Below are positions 34,151 to 44,945 of a stretch of DNA of 64,000 nucleotides, piece by piece. The stretch's first letter is position 1. Every line of letters begins with the position of its first letter. The notes beneath the pieces are model-generated. The model saw nothing but the letters and a program-made list of their open reading frames with translations, was not told where the DNA came from and searched no databases. The position numbers were made by a program, and so were the translations under genes. The stretch is from positions 623,938-687,937 of the forward strand of contig NZ_LZNS01000001.1 of the NCBI RefSeq assembly GCF_001984575.1, read 5' to 3'. The stretch is from Streptomyces sp. MP131-18. Lineage in GTDB: Bacteria; Actinomycetota; Actinomycetes; Streptomycetales; Streptomycetaceae.

Positions 34151-35585
34151 GAGTTCTTTCCGTCGTGCCGCCGGGGGGTGTGGGCGGGGCCGGTGCCCCG
34201 GGTGGTCAGGAGCCGTTCGACTTCGGCTCCGCAGAAGAAGCCCTGGCAGCGGCCGTTCATGGCCCGCGTGCGGCGGCGCAGCCCCTCGATCGTGCGGGCC
34301 GGGAGCGGTGCGTGGCAGGCGTCGCGGATCTCGCCGGCGGTGACGCGTTCGCAGAAGCAGACGATGGTGCCGTAGGCGGGGTCCGCCGCGATGCGTTCGA
34401 CGTCCTGGTAGGGCCGCGGGGTGGCCTCGCCGATATTGGGCATGCGGGGCGGCGCGGGCAGGTCGGTGCGGCGGGTGAGGGCGAGCCCGGCGTCCTTCAG
34501 CAGGTCGCGGGCGTGTTCCGCGATGGCCATGCCCGCGGTCAGGCCGGTGGAGCGGATGCCGCCGATCAGCAGGTAGCGGCGGTCGGCATCGGCCTCGACG
34601 AGGTAGTCGCCGTGGTCGATGGCGGCGCGCAGCCCGGCATAGGAGGCGGTGATCTCCTCGGCCAGCAGCCGCGGCATCAGCCGCTCGCCCTTGCCGAGCA
34701 GGAACGCGAAGCCGTCGGCCGAGGTGCCGGTGGCGGTGCGGTCGGTCAGGTCCTCGGAGGTGGGGCCGAGCATGACGTTGCCGTAGATGGTCGGCGAGAT
34801 CAGCACACCCTTGCCGCGCGAGGACGGCACCGGCAGCACGATCTTGTCGGCGAGCGGCCTGGCCAGCTTGTCGAAGACGAAGAGCTCGCCGCGGCGCGGG
34901 GTGACGGTGAACCGGTCGTGCCCGAACATGCGGTCGACACGATCGGCGGACAGTCCCGCCGCGTTGACGACCCAGCGGGCGGCGATGCGGCCGCCGGTGG
35001 TGGTGAGGGTGGTGACGTCCCCGGCGACGTCCACGGCCGTGACCGCGTGCCGCAGCAGGACGCGGGTACCGCGGCGTTCGGCGTCGGTGGCCAGCGCCAG
35101 GTTGGTGGTCCAGGTGCAGATGATCGACTCGTCGGGAACGGTCAGCCCGCCGAGCACCCCCTCGCCGAGCGCGGGCAGCTGCCGGTAGACCTCGTCCGGC
35201 CCGATGAGGCGGCAGCGGTCGTACCCGTTCTGCTCCGCCTTCTCCGCGAGGCCGGGGAGGGCGTCGCGCTCCTCCGCGGTCCAGGCGACCAGGATGGCGC
35301 CGGTGCGCTCGACGGGGATGCCGGTGGCCTCGGCATAGTCCGCGAGCAGGTGGTGGCCGCGCGCGACGAGCCGCGATTCGAGGGTGCCGGGTTTGGCGTC
35401 GAAACCGGTGTGCAGCAGCGCGGTGTTGGCCTTGCTGGTGCCGTCCCCGACATCGTCGCGGGCCTCGACGAGCGCCACCGACAGCTCGTGTCCCGACAGT
35501 TCGCGGGCGACGGCCGCGCCGACGATCCCGGCGCCGATCACGGCGACGTCGAAGATCTCGGGCGGGCCGGTGGGCGAAGCGGTGT

Positions 35586-35589
<4 letters not shown>
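34147..35589 (-). CDS. GlpA-like FAD dehydrogenase with C-terminal BFD [2Fe-2S] domain
   Basis: 480 aa. An N-terminal DAO/GlpD-type FAD domain (FDVAVIGAGIVGAAVARELS; TSKANTALLHTGFDA) is followed by a bacterioferritin-associated-ferredoxin domain with VCFCERVTAGEI and RCQGFFCGAEV cysteines, expected to hold one [2Fe-2S] cluster. This matches GlpA-type glycerol-3-phosphate dehydrogenases and related alcohol/amine dehydrogenases. The neighbouring FGGY kinase supports a phosphorylated polyol substrate. GTG 35589 overlaps the kinase stop (GTGA). Confidence 0.88.
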
Positions 35590-37015
<1,426 letters not shown>

Positions 37016-37019
<4 letters not shown>

Positions 37020-38599
37020 CGCGGGTTCTCCTCAGGTCCGGGTCCTGCACCGCTGCCGGCCGCGGTGCGGCCGCCGCCGGATGCCGCGGGCTCGGCGCTG
37101 CCGGGCTCGTCGGCGTCGAGTGCGCGGTCGATATCGGTCATGTCGGGCATCGAGAGTCCGGACCTGCCGCGGCTGATCAGCAGGTAGGCGAGGTAGACGG
37201 CGCCGATGGCGAACAGGACCAGCACATAGGCCCAGGGCGCCCGGAAGGACTCGTCGCGGAACAGCAGCAGTTCGTACACCAGCCAGACGGAGGCGACGAC
37301 GATGACCGGGATCTCCCAGCGGCCCAGGGAGAAGCCGCGGCTCGGCGGCAGCGACCTGCGCTTGGCGATGTACATGATGACCGTACCGGCGTAGATGATC
37401 GCGGGCAGCAGCGTGGCCGCCGAGAAGAGCTCGAACAGCGCGTCGGTGGAGCCGGAGAAGACCAGCAGTACGACCTGGGCGATCACCAGCATGAAGATCG
37501 ACGAGTTGAGCGGGGTGCCGCGGCTGCGGTGGACCTTGCGCAGCGCCTGCCAGCCGGGGAAGCGCTGGTCGCGGGACATGGCCCACACCAGGCGCGTTCC
37601 GCTGAGGGTGATGACCAGACCGCAGGAGAAGATGGACAGGACGACGAGGACGAGCAGCAGCTTGCCGACGACCGAGCCCAGGACGGCCGTGATGACGGTG
37701 GCCACCGGGGTGTCGGACCGGGCCAGTTCCGCGGGGTCGCCGGCCAGCGCGGTGATCGCGATGAGGAACAGGAAGCCGAGGACCCCGAGGGAGATCACGG
37801 CCTGCGCCATGGCCTTGGGGATGACCCGGGCGGGCTCCTTGGTCTCCTCGGCCAGGTTGGCGGCGGACTCGAAGCCGACGATGGTGAAGGCGCCCAGCAG
37901 GAAGGCCAGAGCGAACGGCCCCGCCTGCGTCATGTCGCCCAGCGCGTAGTAGCCGGACGCGTCGGCGGGCGCCGCCTCGAAGAGGGTGGCGAAGTCGAGC
38001 TTGCCGGTCACCGCGCCGACCACGAACAGCAGCGCGGTGAGCGAGGTCATGCCGATGAGCTGAACGGTGACGGCCACGTTGTTGACGCGGTGGGTGGTGC
38101 GCGTGGAGGCGGCGACCAGGATCGCCTGGAGAAGTATGACGACGGCGGTGATGAACCAGGCGTTCTGCGTGGTGCCCCGGTACTGGAACAGCTCGGGGAG
38201 GATCGTGGAGGCGATGGTGTAGTCGACGGCGACGACCACGACACCGAGGAACGCGAACGAGATCCAGCCCATGATCCAGCCCCACAGCGGGCCGACGATC
38301 CGGGAGACCCACTGGTAGGCGTACCCGCTGATGGGGATGCGGGCGGCCAGGGCCCCGAAGATCAGCGCGACCGCGAGCTGGCCGACGACGACGATGGGCC
38401 AGGCCCAGATGCCGCGCGGGCCCGAGGTGCTGAGCACCGAACCGTAGGCGGTGAAGATGCCGGTGGCGATGGAGACGAAGCCGAAGGCGATGGAGAAGGA
38501 GGCGTACCAGCCGAGCTCGCGGGCCATCTCCTGCTGATAGCCGGCGGCCCGGGGGGTGGCCGCGGGGCCGCCCGCGGGGCGGGGATCGCTGTGACTCAT
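37016..38599 (-). CDS. APC-superfamily amino acid/amine permease
   Basis: 527 aa, about 12 hydrophobic segments. APC features: YASFSIAFGFVSIATGIF in helix 1, FTIVGFESAANLAEETKEP (the conserved GFE segment of helix 6), SGTRLVWAMSRDQRFPGW, SRGTPLNSSIF. Imports amino acids, polyamines or ethanolamine-like amines by cation symport. It is first of the enzymes after the DeoR gene and is coupled to the kinase (ATGA), implying it imports the pathway substrate. Confidence 0.92.
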
Positions 38600-38674
38600 G
38601 GGGACCTGCTGCCTTTCACGTGCGGACGGCGCCCGTGGCTCGGGACTGCCTGGGTGGAACCTGTGCTGCGCGGG

Positions 38675-39448
38675 TCAGGCCGTGATCACGGTGCCTCCCG
38701 CGCGGCTGACGGCCGCGGCCAGCTCCGGTTCCGCGGACGGCTCGGTGATGACGCCGGCGCACTCGTCCAGGCCGCAGACGCGGTGGGGCGCGATCCGCCC
38801 GTGCTTGCTGGTGTCGGCCAGCACGTAGGCGCGGACACTCCGCGGGATCACGGCCCGCTTGGTCGCGATCTCGTCGAAGTAGAAGTCCGTCACCCCGGCC
38901 TCGGCGTCGACGCCGCCCGAGCCGAGGAACGCCACGTCGGCGTGCAGGCCGGAGAAGAAGGCGACGGCCTGGGCCCCCGAGCAGACCAGGTCGCCGCCGC
39001 GGACGCGCCCGCCCGGGATCAGCACCTCGACCTGCGGCCTGCCCGCCAGCTCGCCCGCCACCAGCAGCGAGGAGGTGGCGACCAGGCCGCGGAAGTCGGC
39101 CGGGAGGGCGCGGGCGACCTGTACGGCGGTGGTGCCGACGTCGATGACCACGGTCATGCCCGGGCGCACCAGCGCGGCCGCGGCCCGGCCGATCGCGGCC
39201 TTGGCGTCGGCCTGCGCGGCGGAGCGCTCCGCGAAGGGTGCCTCCTCCCCCGTCAGCCCTCTGGCCACGGCCAGCGCCGCGGCGCCGCCGTGCACCCGGC
39301 TGAGCACCCCGCGGCTCTCCAGCTGAGCGAGGTCCCTGCGCACCGTTTCGGCGGAGACGCCGAGCTCGGCGGCGAGCGCCTCGGTGCTGAGGGTGCCCGC
39401 CTGGTTGACGGTGGCGGTGATGCGGCGGTGGCGTTCGGCTGGGAGCAT
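38675..39448 (-). CDS. DeoR-family transcriptional regulator
   Basis: 257 aa. N-terminal helix-turn-helix (RHRRITATVNQAGTLSTEAL, VSAETVRRDLAQLESRG) and a C-terminal DeoR sensor domain (VIDVGTTAVQVARAL, VFFSG-type AVAFFSGLHADVAFLGSGGV). The family senses phosphorylated sugars, here probably the product of the kinase. First gene of the operon, 75 bp before the permease. A direct repeat in its promoter is a possible autoregulatory site. Confidence 0.92.
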   Translation of the reverse strand: MLPAERHRRITATVNQAGTLSTEALAAELGVSAETVRRDLAQLESRGVLSRVHGGAAALAVARGLTGEEAPFAERSAAQADAKAAIGRAAAALVRPGMTVVIDVGTTAVQVARALPADFRGLVATSSLLVAGELAGRPQVEVLIPGGRVRGGDLVCSGAQAVAFFSGLHADVAFLGSGGVDAEAGVTDFYFDEIATKRAVIPRSVRAYVLADTSKHGRIAPHRVCGLDECAGVITEPSAEPELAAAVSRAGGTVITA

Positions 39449-39574
39449 GCGCGGCCTCGACTGACTGCAAACGTGTGCGGATGACTGAACTTAGCCGAAA
39501 GTGTGGACTCATGCCCGAATTCCGTCAAGAGTCAGCCGGAGAATCACCCTGCGAACCGCAGGCATCACCCAGTG

Positions 39575-40753
39575 TCAGTTGCGCCGGGCGGCGGCCACGG
39601 CCAGGAGGAGGGCGACGGCGCCCAGTCCCGCCACCGCCGTCCACACGGCCGGGTAGCCGACCGCACCGACCATGAGGCCGGCCAGGAGAGGGCCGCCGGC
39701 GAAGCCGGCGAACTGGCAGATGCCCACGTATCCGGAGACGGTGCCGATGGCGTGCGCCGGAACCAGGTCCATCACGGTGAGGAAGACGACCCCGGGCACC
39801 GCCATCGCGCACAGCGCGTGCACCACCACCGCGGCCCAGAACAGGGCGATGGCGCCGAACGCGGCGGCCGCGAGGAGCAGGACGGAGGCGGCGAGGCCGC
39901 CCGCCGTCAGCACCGTCAGCACCAGCGGGGGCCGCCGCGCGGCGGCGTGCGCGCGGGTCCACAGCACGCGGCCGGCGATCCCGACGCCGCCGACGACCGC
40001 CATGCCGGCGCCCGCGGCCGTCGCGCCGAGGCCGAGCGAGCCGTGCGCGAAGAGCGCGAGGTACGCGTTGGTGGCCTGGGTCGTGGCCCCCGAGCAGAAC
40101 GAGACCCCGAGCACGATCCGCACCTGACGGGACAGCGGCACCCGGCCGCCGCGGACCGCCCGCCGGACGGGAGGGCCGGCGCGCATGCGCAGCGCGGGCA
40201 CCACCAGGACGACGGCGGTCAGGGCGAGGGCCGCGAACGCCCAGCGCACCCCGCCGAGGGCGGCGATCGGCGGCAGGGCCGCCCCGGCGAGGAGCTGGCT
40301 GCCCGGCACGCCGCTCTGCTTCAGCCCCACCGCCCTGGCCCGGCCCTGCCGCGGCGCGGCACGCGCGATGATCTCGTTGGTCGCCGGATTGGCCGCCGCC
40401 TGGGCGAGACCGGCGACGGCGACGGCGAGCACCAGGGTCGCCGTCGACACCTGAACGGTCAGCAGGACGGCGGTCAGCGCGGAGAACACCGCGATGAGGC
40501 GGATGAACAGCACGCCGCCGTGCCGGTCCACGGCCGCGCCGGCCGCGGCCGAGGCCAGGGAGGCGACGGCGAACGACGCGCCCACGGCAAGGCCGAGCAG
40601 CCGTTCGCCGGCCCCGAGCACCGGCAGCAGCTGCGGGCTCAGGGCCGTCACCGCGTAGAGGCTCGCGGGGCCGAGGCCCATGGCCGCCGTCAGCATCCAG
40701 ACCGTGCCGGGCCCGGCCGGTCGTCCGGGCTCAGCGGGGAGCGGCGAAGTCAC
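39575..40753 (-). CDS. MFS transporter
   Basis: 392 aa, about 12 membrane helices, with the central loop rich in Arg (GPPVRRAVRGGRVPLSRQVR). The ALYAVTALSPQLLPVLG first helix and RAVGLKQSGVPGSQLLAG loop suggest a metabolite or drug:H+ antiporter. GTG 40753 overlaps the IclR gene by 23 bp; no strong ribosome site. Coupled to the gentisate-locus regulator, so it may carry an aromatic acid or a related compound. Confidence 0.85.
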   Translation of the reverse strand: MTSPLPAEPGRPAGPGTVWMLTAAMGLGPASLYAVTALSPQLLPVLGAGERLLGLAVGASFAVASLASAAAGAAVDRHGGVLFIRLIAVFSALTAVLLTVQVSTATLVLAVAVAGLAQAAANPATNEIIARAAPRQGRARAVGLKQSGVPGSQLLAGAALPPIAALGGVRWAFAALALTAVVLVVPALRMRAGPPVRRAVRGGRVPLSRQVRIVLGVSFCSGATTQATNAYLALFAHGSLGLGATAAGAGMAVVGGVGIAGRVLWTRAHAAARRPPLVLTVLTAGGLAASVLLLAAAAFGAIALFWAAVVVHALCAMAVPGVVFLTVMDLVPAHAIGTVSGYVGICQFAGFAGGPLLAGLMVGAVGYPAVWTAVAGLGAVALLLAVAAARRN

Positions 40754-41564
40754 CGCTGATGGCCAGGCTCGCCCGGTGCATGCGGATGGCGATGAGCGGG
40801 ATGCGCGGCGGGAGCAGCCGTTCCGCGGGGGCGGCCAGGGCGAGCGCGGCGACCGGCGCCCTGGCGTGGTCGCGGACCACGACGCCCACCGCCGCCACGT
40901 CGTCGGCGCTCTCACCGTGGTTGGTGGCGTAGCCCGCACGGTCCACGGTCGCCAGGTGGCGTTCGATCTCGTCGAGGCTCTGGAGCGTACGGCCGGTCAG
41001 GGCCTGCACCCCCCGCGGGTACAGGTCGCGGACCTGCCCGGGCGGCAGGGCCGCGAGGATCGCCTTGCCCGCCGCCGTGGCGTGCGCGGGCAGCACCATG
41101 CCGACGCGCAGGCCGACGCGCAGCGGCTGGCTGCTCTCCACGCCGTCGACGAAGCGGGCCCCGTTGCCCTCCAGGACGACGAGGTGGACCGTCTCGCCGG
41201 TCTCCTCGGCCAGGGCCAGCAGGTGCGGCCTGGCGACCTGGCGCAGGTCGAGCCGCGCGATGGCGCGCAGCCCCGCGTCGACGAGGGCGGGCCCCGGCCG
41301 GTAGACGTGGCTGTCGCCGCCGTGGGTCGCGAAGCCGCGGAAGGCCAGCGTGGACAGCAGCCGGTGCGCGGTGGAGCGGGCGACGCCCAGCAGTTCCGCG
41401 GCCTCGAAGACCCGCAGCTCGCCGCGTTCGTCGAGGACGTGGATGAGCCGCAGGGCGTTGTCCACGGAGGCGAGGCTGTAGGGCGGCGGCACCGCCGACC
41501 AGCCGGCCCGCGTCTCGTCGTCCGGCGGGCCACCGGGCCGGCCGCGGGAGGAGGATGCGGACAC
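40731..41564 (-). CDS. IclR-family transcriptional regulator
   Basis: 277 aa. Winged helix near residues 30-90 (SVDNALRLIHVLDERGELRV, GVARSTAHRLLSTLAFRG) and an IclR effector domain (GNGARFVDGVESSQPLRVG, PAHATAAGKAILAALPP). IclR proteins control aromatic-acid catabolism in many actinobacteria, which fits this gentisate locus. GTG 41564 was chosen for CAGGAG 10 bp upstream; an ATG at 41603 would overlap the flavin hydroxylase end. Sits between the hydroxylase and MFS genes. Confidence 0.9.
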   Translation of the reverse strand: MSASSSRGRPGGPPDDETRAGWSAVPPPYSLASVDNALRLIHVLDERGELRVFEAAELLGVARSTAHRLLSTLAFRGFATHGGDSHVYRPGPALVDAGLRAIARLDLRQVARPHLLALAEETGETVHLVVLEGNGARFVDGVESSQPLRVGLRVGMVLPAHATAAGKAILAALPPGQVRDLYPRGVQALTGRTLQSLDEIERHLATVDRAGYATNHGESADDVAAVGVVVRDHARAPVAALALAAPAERLLPPRIPLIAIRMHRASLAISGDFAAPR

Positions 41565-41571
41565 GGGCGCG

Positions 41572-42810
41572 TCACTCCTGCCGGTTGACGAGCTCTTTGT
41601 CATACGCGGCGACCTTCTTGTAGTCGTCGGAGATCGCGGCCATTTCCTCGGTGCTGATGACGTCCTCGATACGGTCGAACGGACGGTCGCCCGTGCGCTC
41701 GTAGACTTCCTTCAGGATCGTATCGGGCGGCCTGATGCGGTTGGTGCGCACCACCGAGGCGGTGGCGGGCAGGCGTTCCTGCTCGTAGCGGAGCAGGGCG
41801 GCGCGCGGGTCGGGGGCGTTCTCCAGGGCGGTGCGCAGCGCGTAGGCGTCGAGCACGGCCTGCCCGGCGCCGTTGGAGCCGCGCGGCACCATGGGGTGGG
41901 CGGCGTCGCCGAGCAGCGTCACGGCGCCGAAGGTCCAGCGCGGCAGCGGGTCCTGGTCGACCATGGGGTATTCGAGGATCTTGCCGGCGCCGCGGATGAG
42001 TGCGGGGACGTCCAGCCAGTCGAAGTGCCAGTCGGCGAAGACGTCGATGAAGTCCTCAAGGCGGCCGGTGCGGTTCCAGTCGCGGCGGGCGGGACGCGGG
42101 CGTTCGACCTCGGCGACCCAGTTGACGAGCTGCTCGCCCGCCTCGTTGATGCCGTCGCGCACCGGGTAGATGACCATTTTCCCCGAGGCGAGCCAGCCGG
42201 CGCGGACCATGCTGGCGCCGCTGAGGAACGGCCGCCACGGGGTGACGCCACGCCACATCGTGACGCCGGAGTACAGCGGCGGGCCCTCGTCGGGGTAGAA
42301 CTGCGCGCGGACCGCCGAGTGGATGCCGTCGCAGGCGGCGACGACGGTGGCGTGCTCGGTGCCGCGGGCGCCGGTGGCGGCGTCCTCGACCGTGACGGCG
42401 ACCCGCCTGCCGTCGTCGTCGGTGCGGACCACGCGCCTGCCGAGCGCGACGGCATCGGCGCCGAGCCGTTCCCGCACCGCTGCCAGCAGCGCCAGCTGGA
42501 CGTCGCCGCGGTGCACGGAGATCTGGGGGTGGCCGTAGCCGGCCAGGCGGCCCAGCGGCTCCCGGTAGACGAGCTGTCCGAAGCGGTTGAAGAACACCGA
42601 CTCCCCGGTCTCGACACCGACGGCCTCCAGCCGCCCGGCGACGTCCAGCCGGTCCAGGTTCCGCACCGCGTGCGGCAGCAGGTTGATGCCGGCACCGATG
42701 GGCTCGAGGGCCGGGGCGGCCTCGAGAACCCGGCAGGGGATGCCTGCCTGGTGCAGTTCGAGGGCGAGGGTGAGCCCTCCGATTCCCGCGCCGACGACGA
42801 GGACGTTCAT
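41572..42810 (-). CDS. FAD-dependent aromatic hydroxylase (3-hydroxybenzoate 6-hydroxylase-like)
   Basis: 412 aa class-A flavoprotein monooxygenase: GAGIGG (7-12), VAACDGIHSAVR (DG motif), LLGDAAHPMVPRGSNGAGQA (GD motif). Such enzymes hydroxylate 3-hydroxybenzoate or salicylate with NAD(P)H and O2. Gentisate-cleaving genes are transcribed divergently from it, so making gentisate is the likely job. The first substrate is not fixed by sequence. ATG 42810 follows AAAGGC. Confidence 0.85.
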   Translation of the reverse strand: MNVLVVGAGIGGLTLALELHQAGIPCRVLEAAPALEPIGAGINLLPHAVRNLDRLDVAGRLEAVGVETGESVFFNRFGQLVYREPLGRLAGYGHPQISVHRGDVQLALLAAVRERLGADAVALGRRVVRTDDDGRRVAVTVEDAATGARGTEHATVVAACDGIHSAVRAQFYPDEGPPLYSGVTMWRGVTPWRPFLSGASMVRAGWLASGKMVIYPVRDGINEAGEQLVNWVAEVERPRPARRDWNRTGRLEDFIDVFADWHFDWLDVPALIRGAGKILEYPMVDQDPLPRWTFGAVTLLGDAAHPMVPRGSNGAGQAVLDAYALRTALENAPDPRAALLRYEQERLPATASVVRTNRIRPPDTILKEVYERTGDRPFDRIEDVISTEEMAAISDDYKKVAAYDKELVNRQE

Positions 42811-43188
42811 ATGGCTTGCCTTTCTTGAACACGAGTGCGCGCCTGCCGACCGGGCGGTCCGCGCCACCACGCCTTCGCCCGATGATCAAGGATTCCGCAG
42901 TAAGGAACGCACGGGGCTCCGCGGCATCCGGCCCGGTGGGAGCCATCGCCGCAGGCTGTTGCCGCCACAGCGTACGATCCGCGGTCGCCCGCTTCGGCGA
43001 GGAAGAATCCAGATTCGTCATAGCAGAATCTCGATGGCAGAATCCCGCCGCCGAACGGCCGTCTCCGTATGTTGCTTGTCCGTCGGCCGGCCCGCCCGGC
43101 CCGGACCCACCGGGATTCCGTGGACCGCCAGGCGCGCCCGACGGGACGAGCCGGCGCGCCGGCCGGGGCAGGCAAGGAAAGGACAACG
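42811..43188. promoter_or_regulatory. Divergent control region of the gentisate locus
   Basis: 378 bp between the hydroxylase (minus) and the uptake/gentisate operon (plus), with no convincing gene. It contains a perfect inverted repeat GAATC-CA-GATTC at 43005-43016, followed by two further AGAATC elements, and an imperfect ATTCC...GGAAC pair near 42893-42908. These are candidate IclR sites. Confidence 0.4.
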
Positions 43189-44166
43189 ATGAGACATCGC
43201 ATGACGGCCGTGGCCGCGGCGGGCGCCGTGGTGTTCGGCGCCGGGGCCTGCGGAGCCGCGACCTCGCCCGCGGACGGCGCGAACGGCGCGGGCGCGGCGG
43301 GCGAGGGCGTCGTCCGCGTCGGCGAGACCGACGGCGTGCCCAGCGCGTTCCTCAAGTACGGCGAGCAGCAGGGCTTCTTCGAGGAGCACGGCATCGACCT
43401 GCGGATCGACACCTCGGCGGGCGGCGCCGCCGCGATCCCCGCGCTCGTCGGCGGAAACCTCGACATCGCCGGGTCCAACGTGGTCAGCGGCATGCTCGCC
43501 GCCGGGCAGGGCCTTCCGCTGCGGATGGTCGCGCCGGGCACGTTCGCCACCGACGACGTGGAGTCGGACTTCTCCTCCGTGCTGGTACCCGAGGATTCGG
43601 CGATCGCCTCGGCCGAGGACCTGGCCGGTACGTCCATCGCCGTGAACACGCTCCAGAACATCGGCGACATCACGATCATGGCCGCGCTGGAGGAGCGGGG
43701 CGTGGACACCTCCGGCATCGAGTTCGTCGAACTCGGCTTTCCCGACATGCTTCCGGCGCTGGAGAGCGGCCGGGTCGACGCCGCCTGGATCATCGAGCCC
43801 TTCCAGACGATGGGCGTCGAGCAGGGCTTCCGGCCCGTGCTGCGCCCGTACGCGGAATCCATGGCGGGGCTCCAGGTCGGCTCCTACCTCACCACACAGC
43901 AGTTCGCCGAGGACAACGCCGACCTGGTCGAGGCGTTCGACGCCGCGGTGGCCGACACCGCCGCCTCGATCACCGAGGACCCGGCCGGGTTCCGGGCGGC
44001 GCTGCCGGAGATCGAGGAGCTCGACCCCGCCGTCGCGGACGCGATGGTGCTGCCCCAGTTCAAGAGCGAACTGGACGAGAGCTCGCTCGAGTTCATAGCG
44101 GACCGCATGCTGACGAACGGATTCGTCGATGACGCCATCGACCTCGACGCCCTCACCGGGCGCTGA
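43189..44166 (+). CDS. NitT/TauT-type ABC transporter substrate-binding lipoprotein
   Basis: 325 aa. Signal peptide with Cys at the lipobox (FGAGACGAAT), then an NMT1/SsuA-like binding fold (VGETDGVPSAFLKYGEQQGF, GGNLDIAGSNVVSGMLAAG, DAAWIIEPFQTMG). These proteins bind sulfonates, nitrate, aromatic or pyrimidine-like compounds. With the two permeases and ATPase downstream it forms a complete importer. ATG 43189 has AAGGAAAGG upstream. First gene of an eight-gene operon that ends in maleylpyruvate isomerase. Confidence 0.9.
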   Translation: MRHRMTAVAAAGAVVFGAGACGAATSPADGANGAGAAGEGVVRVGETDGVPSAFLKYGEQQGFFEEHGIDLRIDTSAGGAAAIPALVGGNLDIAGSNVVSGMLAAGQGLPLRMVAPGTFATDDVESDFSSVLVPEDSAIASAEDLAGTSIAVNTLQNIGDITIMAALEERGVDTSGIEFVELGFPDMLPALESGRVDAAWIIEPFQTMGVEQGFRPVLRPYAESMAGLQVGSYLTTQQFAEDNADLVEAFDAAVADTAASITEDPAGFRAALPEIEELDPAVADAMVLPQFKSELDESSLEFIADRMLTNGFVDDAIDLDALTGR

Positions 44167-44890
44167 CCGGCCGGCCGGCGGGCCCATCTCCCGCCTGTCG
44201 CCGCGGGACGCGCTGCTCGTACTGATCGACGTCCAGAACGACTTCTGCCACCCCCGGGGCACGATGGGGCGCCGCGGCATGGACCTGTCGGCCGTGCCGC
44301 CCGCCGTGGCCAACGCGGAGCTGCTGCTCGCCGCGGCCCGGGGCGCGGGCGTTCCGCCCCTGTTCGTCCGCACGGTCCACGGCGAGGGCGTCGACTCGGA
44401 CGCCTGGCGGCACCGCTATGCCGCGGGCATCGGCACCGGCGAGCGGCCCGCCCCCGGCAACTGCCTCGAAGGCAGCTGGGGCGCCGAGTTCTACCGGCTC
44501 CGGCCGCGGCCGGGCGAGAGCGTCGCGGTCAAACACCGCTACAGCGCGTTCGGTTCGCCCGGCTTCCGGGCCGCGCTCGCCGCACACGGGCGCCCGGCGC
44601 TGGTTCTGGCCGGAGTGACCACCAACGTCTGTGTGGAGAGCACCCTGCGGTCGGCCGTCGACGCCGACCACCTCGCCTCGGTCGTGTCCGATGCCTGCGC
44701 CGCGTACGACGCGGCGGAACACGCCGCGGCGGTCACGGTGATGGCGCGCCACTTCGGCAGGTCCTTCACCACCGCGGACGTCGTCGCCCACTGGCGGCGG
44801 GAGAAACCGGCGACGCCCGAGACGCGGGCGACATCCGAGACGCCCGAGACGCGGAAGGCGAGGAGAGAAGAGGTGAGACGTGATGGCTGA
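44129..44890 (+). CDS. Isochorismatase-fold cysteine hydrolase
   Basis: 253 aa. Complete catalytic triad: D34 in LIDVQNDF, K135 in AVKHRYSAF, C168 in AGVTTNVCVES. The family hydrolyses amides (nicotinamidase, N-carbamoylsarcosine or ureido hydrolase types) or isochorismate. In a gentisate operon an amidase releasing an aromatic acid is plausible. It overlaps the binding protein by 38 bp (ATG 44129). The C-terminal ~35 residues are a Thr/Glu/Arg-rich, degenerate ETPET-type tail. Confidence 0.88.
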   Translation: MTPSTSTPSPGADRPAGGPISRLSPRDALLVLIDVQNDFCHPRGTMGRRGMDLSAVPPAVANAELLLAAARGAGVPPLFVRTVHGEGVDSDAWRHRYAAGIGTGERPAPGNCLEGSWGAEFYRLRPRPGESVAVKHRYSAFGSPGFRAALAAHGRPALVLAGVTTNVCVESTLRSAVDADHLASVVSDACAAYDAAEHAAAVTVMARHFGRSFTTADVVAHWRREKPATPETRATSETPETRKARREEVRRDG

Positions 44891-44945
44891 GGTCACCGCC
44901 GTCCGGGTCCACCACCACGACGAGGCGAACGGACCGGTGTCATGA
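44883..44945 (+). CDS. Possible 20-aa coupling peptide
   Basis: ATG at 44883 overlaps the isochorismatase-fold gene stop; TGA at 44943-44945 overlaps the permease ATG (ATGA). It encodes MAEVTAVRVHHHDEANGPVS. The sequence matches no family I recognise; it may serve translational coupling or be the stub of a lost gene. Confidence 0.3.
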   Translation: MAEVTAVRVHHHDEANGPVS

